Origin: Thermoproteota archaeon | GTDB lineage: Archaea > Korarchaeota > Korarchaeia > Korarchaeales > Korarchaeaceae | Direction of reading: 5' to 3' | Length of the DNA: 38,932 bases | NCBI GenBank assembly: GCA_030130125.1 | Contig: JARZZM010000059.1 | Span: 1-38,932, forward strand | Part shown: piece after piece, positions 6,911-15,465 of the stretch | How positions within the stretch are numbered: the first letter of the stretch is position 1 | Layout: each line of letters opens with the position of its first letter | Translations under genes and position numbers: made by a program | The notes under the pieces: model-generated | The model's input: only the letters and a program-made list of their open reading frames with translations | What the model was told of the DNA's origin: nothing | The model's database searches: none

Positions 6911-7684
6911 ATGAGACTTAAGGTGGCCACCTATAACGTCAACTCCATAAGGTCTAGGCTGCATATCATCGTACCGTGGCTGGAGGAAAACGAACCCGAC
7001 CTGCTCTGCATGCAGGAAACCAAGGTAGACGACACCAAGTTTCCCGTGAAGGCCTTCGAGGACATAGGATACAGGGTGGTCTTCCATGGAACCGGCAGAT
7101 ATAACGGGGTGGCCATCGCTTCCAAGGAGGAGCTGGAGGACGTTAGATTCGGTCTATTCGGCAGGGATCCAGACAGACTGGTCAGGGGAATCTACAGGGG
7201 AATACACGTCATAAACACGTACGTGCCTCAGGGTTACAAGATAGACAGCCCGCGCTACCAGTACAAGCTCCAGTGGCTCAGGGACCTGAGGAGGCTCTTC
7301 GAGGAGGAGTACGATCCCAACTGGATGATCCTCTGGTGCGGCGATATGAATGTCGCCCCTGAGGAGATAGATGTGCATAACCCAAAGAGACTGAAGAACC
7401 ACGTGGACTTCCACATAGAGGCGAGGAAGGCTTTCAAGGAAGTGGTGGAATGGGGCTTCGTGGATGTGTTCAGGAAGCACCACCCTGACGAGCCTCACCA
7501 GTACACCTTCTACGATTACAGGGTTCCCAAGGCGATAGAGAGGAAGCTCGGATGGAGGGTCGATCACATCATGGCCACGAAGCCGTTGGCCGACAGGTCG
7601 GTGGACAGTTACATCGACATGAAGCCCAGGCTAGCGGAGAAGCCCTCAGATCACACGATACTGGTAGCTGAGTTCGAGATCTGA
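6911..7684 (+). CDS. xth: exodeoxyribonuclease III / AP endonuclease
   Basis: A 257-residue member of the exonuclease III (ExoA/Xth) branch of the EEP nuclease family, which incises DNA at abasic sites and removes 3' blocking groups in base excision repair. Motifs are intact: ATYNVNSIRSRL at the N-terminus, CMQETKVDD with the metal-binding Glu36, WCGDMNVAPEEIDVHNP, the substrate-contacting GWRVDHIMAT, and KPSDHT with the catalytic Asp-His near the C-terminus. Length fits the family. The frame is open back to 6848, but ATG 6911 is preceded by GGTGAT (6902-6907) and starts exactly where homologues do. It is divergent from the broken DUF973 gene and convergent with the asparaginase. Confidence 0.95.
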   Translation: MRLKVATYNVNSIRSRLHIIVPWLEENEPDLLCMQETKVDDTKFPVKAFEDIGYRVVFHGTGRYNGVAIASKEELEDVRFGLFGRDPDRLVRGIYRGIHVINTYVPQGYKIDSPRYQYKLQWLRDLRRLFEEEYDPNWMILWCGDMNVAPEEIDVHNPKRLKNHVDFHIEARKAFKEVVEWGFVDVFRKHHPDEPHQYTFYDYRVPKAIERKLGWRVDHIMATKPLADRSVDSYIDMKPRLAEKPSDHTILVAEFEI

Positions 7685-7779
7685 TTCTGCCTACAGATCC
7701 AAGCTAGGCGCTGAGCTGACTCTGATCTGACCTGAAATCAGTGATTCCAACTTTATTCGATTTAACTCAAAGGGGTAGA

Positions 7780-8727
7780 TCAGATCAGGGGCGCCATCCT
7801 CCTCCCCGCCACGCCTACCCCGTAAACTACCTTACTGCCTTCGTTGAAGGCGAAGGACATGGCCGGGGTATTGTACGCCAGCCCCACGTTTCCTCGAGAA
7901 TCTATGAGTATTAGACCGGCCCCTCCCCCGACCCTCTTCTCCATGATCTCGATGGCCCTCTTGGCAGCGCTGGCTGGATCCAAGGCTTGGGAGACGAGGT
8001 CCAGCGCTGTCTTCGACAGGACTACCCTCATTATGGACTCCCCCAGTCCAGTCGCGCTAGCCCCTCCAAGCGTGTTGTCAGCGTATGCGCCGCTACCAAC
8101 CAAAGGGGTGTCGCCCACTCTCCCGGGCATCTTCAGGGGCGTGCCTCCTGTGGAAGTGGCTGCAGCTAAGTTCCCACCTTCATCTATTGCGACAGCTCCA
8201 ACTGTCGAGTACATGAATTCCTTGGAGGGATTCACCCTTCCTGTCCTCATCTCCTCCCACTCCCTCTTACGCCTCTCTGTGAGGAAGTATGAGGGATCGG
8301 CCAGCTCGAGCCCCATGACCTCGGCCAGCCTGTCCGCCCACTCGCTCGCGAACATGTTGTGATCCGTCCTCTCCATCACGACTCTGGCCAACCTGACCGG
8401 ATTCTTCACCCTCCTCACAGCTGCCACGGCACCCATTGAAAGGGAGGAACCGTCGATCACAATGGCGTCCATCTCAATGAACCCCTCGCTATTAAGGACG
8501 GACCCCTTGCCTGCGTTGAAGGTGGGATCATCCTCCATGTACGCCACGGCCTCGACGACCGCGTCCAGAGCGCTTCCCCCGCCCCTCAAGACCTCCAATC
8601 CGATATTCACTGCTTTCTTGACACCCTCTGCATATAGAGGAGCCTTGTCCTCAGGTATTCTACCAGCTCCACCATGGACGACGACCCTGAAAGGCTCGTC
8701 TGTCCTGAGAGAAAGGAGCTGCTCCAC
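7780..8727 (-). CDS. isoaspartyl peptidase / plant-type L-asparaginase (Ntn hydrolase)
   Basis: A 315-residue T2-family hydrolase. It is made as one chain that cleaves itself before a Thr that then acts as nucleophile; it hydrolyses asparagine and isoaspartyl dipeptides, which are frequent damage products at high temperature. Visible are VVVHGGAG near the N-terminus, FNAGKGSVLNSEG at about 70-82, the autocleavage site YSTVGAVAID with the nucleophile at about Thr175, and SGAYADNT plus ATGLGE downstream, which shape the substrate pocket. GTG 8727 is favoured over TTG 8781: GGTGG lies 5 bases upstream, and a TATA box TTTATAAG at about 8756-8766 predicts a transcript start near 8735, which would exclude the longer form. 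Confidence 0.9.
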   Translation of the reverse strand: MEQLLSLRTDEPFRVVVHGGAGRIPEDKAPLYAEGVKKAVNIGLEVLRGGGSALDAVVEAVAYMEDDPTFNAGKGSVLNSEGFIEMDAIVIDGSSLSMGAVAAVRRVKNPVRLARVVMERTDHNMFASEWADRLAEVMGLELADPSYFLTERRKREWEEMRTGRVNPSKEFMYSTVGAVAIDEGGNLAAATSTGGTPLKMPGRVGDTPLVGSGAYADNTLGGASATGLGESIMRVVLSKTALDLVSQALDPASAAKRAIEIMEKRVGGGAGLILIDSRGNVGLAYNTPAMSFAFNEGSKVVYGVGVAGRRMAPLI

Positions 8728-8753
8728 TTTTCCACCTAGGTCATCAATCCATA

Positions 8754-8768
8754 AGATCTTATAAATAA
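8754..8768 (-). promoter_or_regulatory. TATA element of the asparaginase gene
   Basis: TTATTTATAAGA on the minus strand is a good archaeal TATA element. It is about 30-35 bases from GTG 8727 and so predicts a very short leader; this is the basis for rejecting the upstream TTG start. Confidence 0.5.
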
Positions 8769-9010
8769 TCTGCCTAATCAAAAATTTTCCTTATTAATTC
8801 ATGCGAATATTGACATAGAATTCTTATAGATATTTCATTAAATTGATCATAGAACAACGCAGTTTCTATGCAATTCTACCTGCACAGACACGAGAAGAGA
8901 TCTCTCTGCCGACTTCTGGAATCCGAATAAGTTTCTTTTCCGATAGAGCTTATATTTTAGTTGCTTCAAAGAAAATGAGGCCTCAAGGGGCCCGAGAGAG
9001 GTGTCATGGG

Positions 9011-10228
9011 ATGAATACGAAGAACCTAGTGATAGGAATAGTAGTGGTGATCGTGATCGTAGTTGCTGCCTACTTCGCCCTGCAGGGCGGTGCTGGCGCT
9101 CAGGAGATCAAGGTCGGGGCCCTCTACAACATAGGAGGCTTCATGGGATCCATAGACGCTCCGGCCGCCAACGGAGTGAAGCTGGCGGTCAAACAGATAA
9201 ACGAGGCTGGCGGGATCAACGGGAAGAAGATAAAGCTCATCCTGATAGATACTAAGTCAGACCAGACCGAAACGGCCGCAGCCGCCAAGAGGCTGGTGCA
9301 GGAAGGGGTCGTCGCCATGATAGGTTACGGAGACACCAACTTCGCCAGAATAGCAGGGGAGATAGCTCAGGCTAACAAGATACCTTTCATAACCAGCGGA
9401 GCTACTCACCCGCTCCTCCCACAGTGGGTGGGCAACTACATGTTCCTAGCTGCATTTGGAGACAACGCTCAGGCGGCCGCCGTGGCTGAGTACGCGGTGA
9501 AGAAGCTAGGCTACAAGAAGGTCGTTGTCTGGGTCGATGTGGAGATGGACTTCAGCAGAGCCGTCTGCACGTACTTCGTGGACGCATTCAAGCATTACAC
9601 CGGGGATCCCAACTCGATAGTCTACATAGACACCTTCCACACCAACGACAAGGACTACTCCGCTCAGATAGCTAGGTTGAAGGACAAGATGAAGTCCGAG
9701 AAGATCGATGCGATCTACATAGGCGCCACGCCGGGTAACGTGGGCCTCATCATAAAGCAGATAAGGGATGCGGGAATAGATCTGCCCATTCTGGGTGAGG
9801 ACGGTTTCGACACGCCTGAGATGGTGAAGGTGGCCGGGAAGGCCGCTGAAGGAACCATATTCGCGACCCACGTCTCGCTAGACGTGCCGCCCAACGACAG
9901 GGTGAAGAAGTTCATAGAGGCCTACCAGAAGGAGTACGGTAGGAAGCCTGAGAACGCCTTCGCTGCCCTCGGCTACGACGCGATGATGCTGCTGGCAGAG
10001 GCCATAAAGAAGGCCGGAAGCACCGATCCAACAGCGATAAAGAATGCGTTGGAGCAGATAAAGGGCTTCCCCGCCGTCACTGGAACCATAACCTATTCTC
10101 CACAGAGCCACGTGCCCCAGAAGGCTGTATCCGTCCTTCAGGTCAAGAACGGAAAGTTCGTGACCTTGGAGCAGCTTACACCCGAGTACATGCCTCCGGC
10201 CGAGCTGGCCCTGAACCCGATACCTTAA
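9011..10228 (+). CDS. livK: ABC transporter substrate-binding protein, branched-chain amino acid type
   Basis: A 405-residue periplasmic-binding-fold protein (LivK/Peripla_BP_6 type). An N-terminal membrane anchor (residues about 5-25, LVIGIVVVIVIVVAAYFAL) is followed by KVGALYNIGGFMGSIDAPAANGVKLAVKQINEAGGINGKKI in segments, the typical first lobe, then QEGVVAMIGYGDTN and ITSGATHP of the ligand cleft. There is no lipobox Cys, so it is probably held by the uncleaved helix. The open frame extends back to 8843, but ATG 9011 has GAGAGAGGTG (8994-9003) and a TATA-like TTATATTTTA at about 8950-8959. First gene of a five-gene transporter set. Ligand is not determinable; the following hydrolase hints that it may not be a simple amino acid. 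Confidence 0.92.
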   Translation: MNTKNLVIGIVVVIVIVVAAYFALQGGAGAQEIKVGALYNIGGFMGSIDAPAANGVKLAVKQINEAGGINGKKIKLILIDTKSDQTETAAAAKRLVQEGVVAMIGYGDTNFARIAGEIAQANKIPFITSGATHPLLPQWVGNYMFLAAFGDNAQAAAVAEYAVKKLGYKKVVVWVDVEMDFSRAVCTYFVDAFKHYTGDPNSIVYIDTFHTNDKDYSAQIARLKDKMKSEKIDAIYIGATPGNVGLIIKQIRDAGIDLPILGEDGFDTPEMVKVAGKAAEGTIFATHVSLDVPPNDRVKKFIEAYQKEYGRKPENAFAALGYDAMMLLAEAIKKAGSTDPTAIKNALEQIKGFPAVTGTITYSPQSHVPQKAVSVLQVKNGKFVTLEQLTPEYMPPAELALNPIP

Positions 10229-10242
10229 ACCCCTCAACCCAC

Positions 10243-10248
10243 TTTTTT
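10243..10248 (+). terminator. T-run after livK, possible partial terminator
   Basis: A run of six T follows the binding-protein gene in the 33-base gap before livG. Archaeal termination often needs only such T-tracts. Partial termination here would yield more binding protein than transporter core. Confidence 0.35.
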
Positions 10249-10261
10249 ACAGGGTGATTTC

Positions 10262-11023
10262 TTGTCCCTCTTGGAAGTCAGGGGACTGACCAAGAGGTTC
10301 GGTGGACTCTTGGCCGTGGACGATTATCGGTTAGATCTTCCGAAGGGGGAGATTTACGGCCTGATAGGTCCCAACGGCGCCGGGAAGACCACGGTGTTCA
10401 ACCTCATAACGGGCTACATCAGGCCGGACGGGGGCTCGGTCAGGTTCGGGGGTAGGGACATAACAGGCCTGCCACCCAACAGGGTGTCAGAACTTGGCAT
10501 AGCCAGAACTTTCCAGAACCTGCGCATATTCAGGAGGCTCACGGTCATGGAGAACCTCCTGATAGGGAGGCACAAGTCCTTCTCCTACTCCCTGCTGGAC
10601 ACCGTGTTCATGAGCTCCAGATACGCCCGAGAGGAGGAGGTTGGAGGGCGCGAGGTCCACGAGATCATGAGGGAGCTCGGGATCAATGAGTATGCTGATA
10701 GGCTCGCAGGGGAGCTCCCCTACGGGATACAGCGGCTTCTAGAAATAGGGAGGAGCCTCCTCACCAAGCCTAAACTCCTGCTGCTGGACGAGCCCACCGC
10801 CGGGATGAATCCTAAGGAGGCCGAGGGGCTCATATCCAAGGTGAGAGAGATAAAGGAGAGCTTCGACCTCACGGTCCTCATCGTCGAGCACAGAATGAAG
10901 GTGATTCAGGGACTCTGCAGCTGGGTGCAAGTGCTCGATCACGGGAGGATAATCGCCGAGGGGACCTACGACGAGGTGGTCAGTGACCCCAAGGTAATAG
11001 AAGTGTATCTGGGAGGGACCTGA
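10262..11023 (+). CDS. livG: ABC transporter ATPase, LivG type
   Basis: A 253-residue nucleotide-binding subunit of a branched-chain amino acid type importer. Walker A is GPNGAGKTT (about residues 36-44), the Q-loop is in ARTFQNLRIF, the signature is the LivG-type variant PYGIQRLLEIGRSL, Walker B is LLLLDEPTAG and the switch His is in VEHRMK. The C-terminal region (AEGTYDEVVSDPKVIEVYLGG) is the typical LivG tail. Translation starts at TTG 10262 with GGTGAT just upstream (10254-10259). The next gene starts directly after its stop, implying translational coupling. It acts on the inner face of the membrane with the LivF-type ATPase and two permeases. Confidence 0.95.
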   Translation: MSLLEVRGLTKRFGGLLAVDDYRLDLPKGEIYGLIGPNGAGKTTVFNLITGYIRPDGGSVRFGGRDITGLPPNRVSELGIARTFQNLRIFRRLTVMENLLIGRHKSFSYSLLDTVFMSSRYAREEEVGGREVHEIMRELGINEYADRLAGELPYGIQRLLEIGRSLLTKPKLLLLDEPTAGMNPKEAEGLISKVREIKESFDLTVLIVEHRMKVIQGLCSWVQVLDHGRIIAEGTYDEVVSDPKVIEVYLGGT

Positions 11024-11734
11024 ATGACTCTCTTGGATATCAAGGATTTGTTCGTTAGCTACGGTCCTCTAGTAGCTGTTCAGGGGATAAGCTTTCAGGT
11101 GAGAAAGGGTCAGGTCGTGAGCCTGCTCGGGAGCAACGGAGCCGGCAAGACAACGACCCTCCGAGCCATATCCGGCACCATAACTCTGGTAGGGGGGAAA
11201 GTTACGGGAGGCAGCATCTCCTTCGATGGCCAAGAGATAACCAAGGTGCCGCCCCACAGGAGGGTGAGGAAGGGCATCTCTCTAGTCCCGGAGGGCAGGA
11301 AGATATTCCACAGGCTCACGGTCTACGAGAACCTTGTGGCTGGAGGATACACCGTTAAGGACTTCGGGGACAGGCTGGAGTTCGTCTACCAGCTCTTCCC
11401 CATCCTGAAGGAGAGGAGGAACCAGATAGCCGGCTCCCTGAGTGGAGGGGAGCAGCAGATGCTTGCCATAGCTAGGGGACTGATGAGCAATCCCAAACTC
11501 CTGTTGCTGGACGAACCATCACTGGGATTGGCTCCCCGAGTGGTGGATGTTCTCTACGACGCGATCTCCAAGATAAATGAGGAGGGAACGACTGTGCTCG
11601 TGGTGGAGCAACACGTCAAGAAGGCGCTCGACCACTCGCACTACATCTACGTGATCCAGACCGGCAGGATAATCGCGAGCGGAGAGCCCGAGGAGGTCCT
11701 CTCCATGGACATGGTGAAAGCATATCTGGGGTGA
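11024..11734 (+). CDS. livF: ABC transporter ATPase, LivF type
   Basis: A 236-residue second ATPase of the same importer. Walker A is GSNGAGKTT, the signature is LSGGEQQMLAIARGLM, Walker B is LLLLDEPSLGL, and the H-loop His is in VVEQHVKKAL. LivF-specific features include SLVPEGRKIF after the first lobe and the ending MVKAYLG. ATG 11024 follows the livG stop without a gap, with GGGAGGG about ten bases before it. The two ATPases would form a heterodimer. Confidence 0.95.
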   Translation: MTLLDIKDLFVSYGPLVAVQGISFQVRKGQVVSLLGSNGAGKTTTLRAISGTITLVGGKVTGGSISFDGQEITKVPPHRRVRKGISLVPEGRKIFHRLTVYENLVAGGYTVKDFGDRLEFVYQLFPILKERRNQIAGSLSGGEQQMLAIARGLMSNPKLLLLDEPSLGLAPRVVDVLYDAISKINEEGTTVLVVEQHVKKALDHSHYIYVIQTGRIIASGEPEEVLSMDMVKAYLG

Positions 11735-11738
11735 TGCC

Positions 11739-12632
11739 ATGGTCAGCGCAACCTACATTCTGGATCTGTTCATAGGGAGCTTCGTCCTCGGGAGCATGTA
11801 CGCACTACTCGCGATAGGCATGAGCATAATATACGGGATCCTCAGGCTCATCAACTTCGCCCACGGAGCAATGCTGATGGTCGGCGCCTACTTCTACATC
11901 ATGTTCTTGACCATGGGGCTAGATCCAATAACCTCCCTGCCCCTTTCGATGGCGCTGGGGGCCGTCTTGGGCGTGGCGATAGATTTCTTCGCCTACAGGC
12001 CCCTGAGGGGAGGACCGGAGCTATCCATGCTGATCACCTCGCTTGGGGTCTACATATTCTTGGAGAACCTCGTGAGGATCATCGCAACCCCGCAGCCCAG
12101 GGTGTTCCCATTGCCCGAGTTCCTGAAGGGGGTTTACAGGTATGGGGACTTCTCCGTGAGGGTCATAGAGATCTTCACCATAGCCTCCACGCTCGTCCTG
12201 TTCGCCGCCCTAGTCCTCTTCTTCACCAAGACGAAGGTGGGCATAGCCATGAGGGCCACTGCCGATGACTTGGAGGCGAGCGTACTCATGGGCATCGACG
12301 CTAACCGCATCATAATGATCGCTTTCGCCCTCGCCTCAATGGTCGCTGCGCTGACCGGCTTCCTGTGGGGAGGCATGTACGGCCAAGTCGATCCCACCAC
12401 GGGCTTCATGCCCGGTGTGAAGGCCTTCATAGCTGCCGTCGTCGGGGGCATAGGCAGCCTGACGGGTTCCGTGCTGGGGGGCTACATCCTGGGCTACGCG
12501 GAGATATACTCGGTGGGCCTCCTTCCGCCCGAGTATTCCGGGCTCAGGGATGGCATCTCATTCCTGATCCTCATAATAATACTCCTGATCAGGCCCTACG
12601 GCCTCTTCGGCAGGGAGGTGGAGCGAGTATGA
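11739..12632 (+). CDS. livH: ABC transporter permease, LivH type
   Basis: A 297-residue membrane permease with about eight hydrophobic segments. The N-terminal LLAIGMSIIYGILRLINFAHG is the hallmark of LivH, and the cytoplasmic coupling loop KTKVGIAMRATADDLEASVLMGID contains the conserved MRA/ATA-xxxxxA-x-LMGI pattern that contacts the ATPases. The end (ILLIRPYGLFG) is also typical. It starts 4 bases after livF, and its stop codon overlaps the livM start in an ATGA arrangement. Confidence 0.94.
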   Translation: MVSATYILDLFIGSFVLGSMYALLAIGMSIIYGILRLINFAHGAMLMVGAYFYIMFLTMGLDPITSLPLSMALGAVLGVAIDFFAYRPLRGGPELSMLITSLGVYIFLENLVRIIATPQPRVFPLPEFLKGVYRYGDFSVRVIEIFTIASTLVLFAALVLFFTKTKVGIAMRATADDLEASVLMGIDANRIIMIAFALASMVAALTGFLWGGMYGQVDPTTGFMPGVKAFIAAVVGGIGSLTGSVLGGYILGYAEIYSVGLLPPEYSGLRDGISFLILIIILLIRPYGLFGREVERV

Positions 12633-13633
12633 GGGATGCCAAGAGGGTACTGCTAACTGCCTTGATCGGCGCCGCCTTCCTGCTGCTGATCGACAGTTTC
12701 GCCTCCGGCTACCACAAGTATCTGATAGAGCTCATGGGGATATACGCGATCCTCACCGTGAGCTTGGGGCTGACCAATGGCTTCACCGACGTGTTCAGCC
12801 TGGGCCATGTGGGCTTCATGGCCGTCGGGGCATACACGGCCTCTCTACTGACCTTCCCTCTAGAGAAGAGGCCCAGTTACTTTCCTGAGCTTCCTGAGAT
12901 ACTGAAAGGAGCTTATCTGCCCTATCCAGCAGCTCTCATAGTTGGAGGGCTCTTGGCTGCGGCGATAGCTTTCGTTATAGGCTTCCCCGTCCTCAGGCTG
13001 AGGGGGCACTACTTGGCCGTCGCAACCCTAGGTTTTATGGCGGTCGTTTACTCCCTCCTCCTGAACTTGGAGCCCATAACGAGGGGAGCATTGGGGATAA
13101 GCGGCATTCCCGAGTACACCAACATCTGGTGGATCTACCTCTGGCTGGGCCTCACCATCTACGTGACGTGGAGGATAGTCGACTCTTACCACGGTAGAGC
13201 GATGATAGCCATCAGGGAGGACAGCATTGCCGCCCAGAGCCTAGGCATAGACACATTCAGATACAGGCTGGTGGCCTTCGTGATAGGAGCCTTTTTTGCC
13301 GGGGTCGCTGGCGGTCTCTACGCTCATTTGATCACTTTGATAGATCCCAGGGCCTTCTCCTTCGTCCTTACCTTCAACATCATAATAATGCTCATTGTCG
13401 GTGGCATGTACACAATATCGGGAGCATGGCTTGGTGCGGTCCTCTTCACCGTTCTCATGCAGGTATTGAGGCCCGTGGAGGAGTCCACGGGCCTTTACGG
13501 CCTCGTCGAATTGATCTTCTCAGCCCTGTTAGTTGCCATTATGATATACAAACCCAGAGGTATTTTGGAGGAAGAGCTGCCTGCTTTGGTCAGGAGATGG
13601 CTTAAGGCCGGTGAGGGGTCAAAGCGATCTTAA
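12629..13633 (+). CDS. livM: ABC transporter permease, LivM type
   Basis: A 334-residue second permease. Residues about 30-60 (YAILTVSLGLTNGFTDVFSLGHVGFMAVGAY in segments) match the LivM N-terminal region, and GRAMIAIREDSIAAQSLGID is the coupling loop. About nine to ten membrane helices can be counted, and the ending IMIYKPRGIL is typical. The frame is open upstream to 12365, but that part is a shadow of livH; ATG 12629 overlaps the livH stop (ATGA) and is the true start. A T-run (13636-13640) directly after the gene probably ends the transcript. Confidence 0.94.
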   Translation: MRDAKRVLLTALIGAAFLLLIDSFASGYHKYLIELMGIYAILTVSLGLTNGFTDVFSLGHVGFMAVGAYTASLLTFPLEKRPSYFPELPEILKGAYLPYPAALIVGGLLAAAIAFVIGFPVLRLRGHYLAVATLGFMAVVYSLLLNLEPITRGALGISGIPEYTNIWWIYLWLGLTIYVTWRIVDSYHGRAMIAIREDSIAAQSLGIDTFRYRLVAFVIGAFFAGVAGGLYAHLITLIDPRAFSFVLTFNIIIMLIVGGMYTISGAWLGAVLFTVLMQVLRPVEESTGLYGLVELIFSALLVAIMIYKPRGILEEELPALVRRWLKAGEGSKRS

Positions 13634-13716
13634 ACTTTTTCCCATTTATTCTGATGGTCGAATGGCAAAGATTATACTATTCTCATTAGGTATCTAGATC
13701 ACATTAGGTGATATCC

Positions 13717-14481
13717 ATGGGGATAATCCTCGACAAGGATGTGAACCTCCTTTTCCTGAACGGGAAGAAGTTCAGGGAAGGTAATTATGACAAAGCCCTG
13801 ATCCCGGTTGGTAGCTGCGAGAACCACGGGGATCACCTTCCATTCGGCTCAGACACTATAGTCTCCACAAAAATAGCTGAGGAGGTGGCTAAGAGAGTAA
13901 AGGGGGCCTTTGTAGTCCCTCCCCTTCCCTACGGGATGAGCGAACATTACGCCATGTTCCCGATAGCCGTGTCTCTCAAGCCTGAGACCGTCGTAGCGGT
14001 TCTCAGGGATGTGTTCGAGAGCCTTTACAAGCACGGGATCAGGAAGTTCCTCGTCATCAACGGGCACGACGGTAACATCGAGCCCATAGAGATAGCTGCT
14101 AGGCAGTTCAAGGTACAGCATAAGGACGCAAAAATCGCGGTTCTCGATGCTTGGTGGGTGACTGCTGGCAAACTCCTACCTCCCGATACCTTCGAGGTGT
14201 GGGAGGGGCTTGGACACGCTGGAGAGGGGGAGACCTCCATAAACTTGGCCATAGCTCCAGAGCTGGTGGACATGGAAGCCGCGAAGGGCGTGGTTCCGAA
14301 GCTTCCTGAGCACATAAAGATAGTCTGGACCTTCGACGAGCTCACACCGTACGGTGCGACTGGCGATCCCACCAAGGCAACCAAGGAGAAGGGGGAGAAG
14401 ATGCTAAACGCTATCGTGGACTTTCTCGTGAAGTTCATAGAAGAGATGGACGCCAAGAACTGGGAGTACAGGCAGTACTGA
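13717..14481 (+). CDS. creatininase-family metal-dependent amidohydrolase
   Basis: A 254-residue member of the creatininase family, which includes creatinine amidohydrolase and the FAPy deformylase ArfB of archaeal cofactor synthesis. Metal ligands are visible: GSCENHGDHLPFGSDT supplies Glu, His and Asp, NGHDGN supplies His, and GHAGEGETS supplies the His/Glu pair near residue 170. The family acts on cyclic amide or formamide bonds using divalent metals. ATG 13717 has GGTGAT 5 bases upstream; GTG 13708 is less likely. It lies 83 bases after the transporter set with its own TATA-like element (ATTATACT, about 13672-13679), on the same strand. Proximity suggests that it may process the transported compound, but ArfB-type housekeeping is an equal alternative. 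Confidence 0.85.
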   Translation: MGIILDKDVNLLFLNGKKFREGNYDKALIPVGSCENHGDHLPFGSDTIVSTKIAEEVAKRVKGAFVVPPLPYGMSEHYAMFPIAVSLKPETVVAVLRDVFESLYKHGIRKFLVINGHDGNIEPIEIAARQFKVQHKDAKIAVLDAWWVTAGKLLPPDTFEVWEGLGHAGEGETSINLAIAPELVDMEAAKGVVPKLPEHIKIVWTFDELTPYGATGDPTKATKEKGEKMLNAIVDFLVKFIEEMDAKNWEYRQY

Positions 14482-14503
14482 TTACAACACCTATCACCTT
14501 CTC

Positions 14504-14510
14504 TTTTTTT
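14504..14510 (+). terminator. T-run terminator after the creatininase gene
   Basis: Seven consecutive T residues lie 23 bases after the stop codon, in the short gap before the convergent DUF973 gene. Confidence 0.45.
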
Positions 14511-14534
14511 ACCTCATCACGGGTTTGACCATCT

Positions 14535-15281
14535 CTAAGGGGGCTCCCTCGGAATGAAGCCCCTTAAGGAAATTCCCGCTGTCCGATATATCAGAAGCAT
14601 GGAGGTAAATCCTAGTATTCCCCCTAGGAAGGAGATAACATCAGCCGACAGGATCACCATCAGACCCAATGTGGTGAGGGTCCTGAGAACCTCCCTAGCC
14701 AAGTAGAGAAGGCCGCCAATCCCGAATCCCCGACCCAGCCCCTCCCTAGAGAGCCTTAACATCATGATCGCGAAGAGGAGGCTGCCCACGATCATTAACC
14801 CAGATCCCGCAATTGCTACTCCTTTCATAGACAGCGTTAGAGCCGGGGGCACACTTTCTTGCCCGCTTCCATCGGCCGCACTCGTTGCCATTATCGCGAT
14901 CCAGCTACCTAGGAGCGATACTAGCACGCCGCCGATTATGAGGAGAACCCCTATCCTGCCCACATCTAGGCTGGGATCGAATCTCCTGAAATGTGAAGCT
15001 CCTTTGTAGAAGTTGAGGAGTGCTATGATAATGAGCACAAGTATAGTTGCTCCTATTAGCCCCGTAAGCGGACCTACAAGGTCTTCCAGCCAAGTGGGTG
15101 TGGTTGGGGAGGTGTGAACGAAGGACATGAGAATGAAGGTGAGGAGGATACCATCTGCCAGCTCCGAGGCCCACGCTATCGAGCCGAGAAGGGCACCCAC
15201 TCTCACGGCTCTCATCCCCTTTACCAAGGGACTCCCACCATTCCTGTCATTCAATTCAGAAACGTTCTCCTCTATCATCAT
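14535..15281 (-). CDS. DUF973-family membrane protein
   Basis: A 248-residue integral membrane protein of the archaeal DUF973 family, function unknown. About six to seven hydrophobic segments are visible, with the family pattern FYKGASHFRRFDPSLDVGRIG at about residues 88-108 between helices two and three. It is the intact paralogue of the split gene at 6082-6809 and allows that gene's frameshift to be located. The start is one of two adjacent ATG codons (15281 or 15278); no ribosome binding site is visible and a TATA-like GCATATAACTT lies about 35-45 bases upstream, so a short leader is likely. The gene is convergent with the creatininase gene and downstream of aconitase on the same strand. 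Confidence 0.8.
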   Translation of the reverse strand: MMIEENVSELNDRNGGSPLVKGMRAVRVGALLGSIAWASELADGILLTFILMSFVHTSPTTPTWLEDLVGPLTGLIGATILVLIIIALLNFYKGASHFRRFDPSLDVGRIGVLLIIGGVLVSLLGSWIAIMATSAADGSGQESVPPALTLSMKGVAIAGSGLMIVGSLLFAIMMLRLSREGLGRGFGIGGLLYLAREVLRTLTTLGLMVILSADVISFLGGILGFTSMLLIYRTAGISLRGFIPREPP

Positions 15282-15301
15282 GAAAAATAAAACGGTGTTA
15301 C

Positions 15302-15319
15302 AACTTAAAAAGTTAAGTT
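15302..15319. promoter_or_regulatory. inverted repeat in the DUF973 promoter
   Basis: AACTTAA-AAAG-TTAAGTT is a perfect 7-base inverted repeat with a 4-base spacer. It starts 21 bases upstream of the DUF973 ATG and overlaps the TATA-like element on the minus strand, the expected position for a repressor site. The tract is A+T-rich. Confidence 0.35.
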
Positions 15320-15465
15320 ATATGCCCATAAAAGGTAAAAGTAGGACACATTAGTTCACTTCCCCCCCTACTAAGGAGGCTTCCACGCAAGCACCGCAAC
15401 CTCGAGTGGAAAAGGAAAGAAAAGAAGTTGGTGAGAGAAGAGAAGGAGATGCACAGAATCGACCC

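Noticed and set aside
8843-9010. 56-residue N-terminal extension of the binding protein
   Set aside because: It contains a TATA-like element and the ribosome binding site of ATG 9011, and would place sequence before the signal anchor.
12365-12628. 88-residue N-terminal extension of LivM
   Set aside because: It is an out-of-frame reading of livH; the ATGA overlap at 12629-12632 defines the real start.
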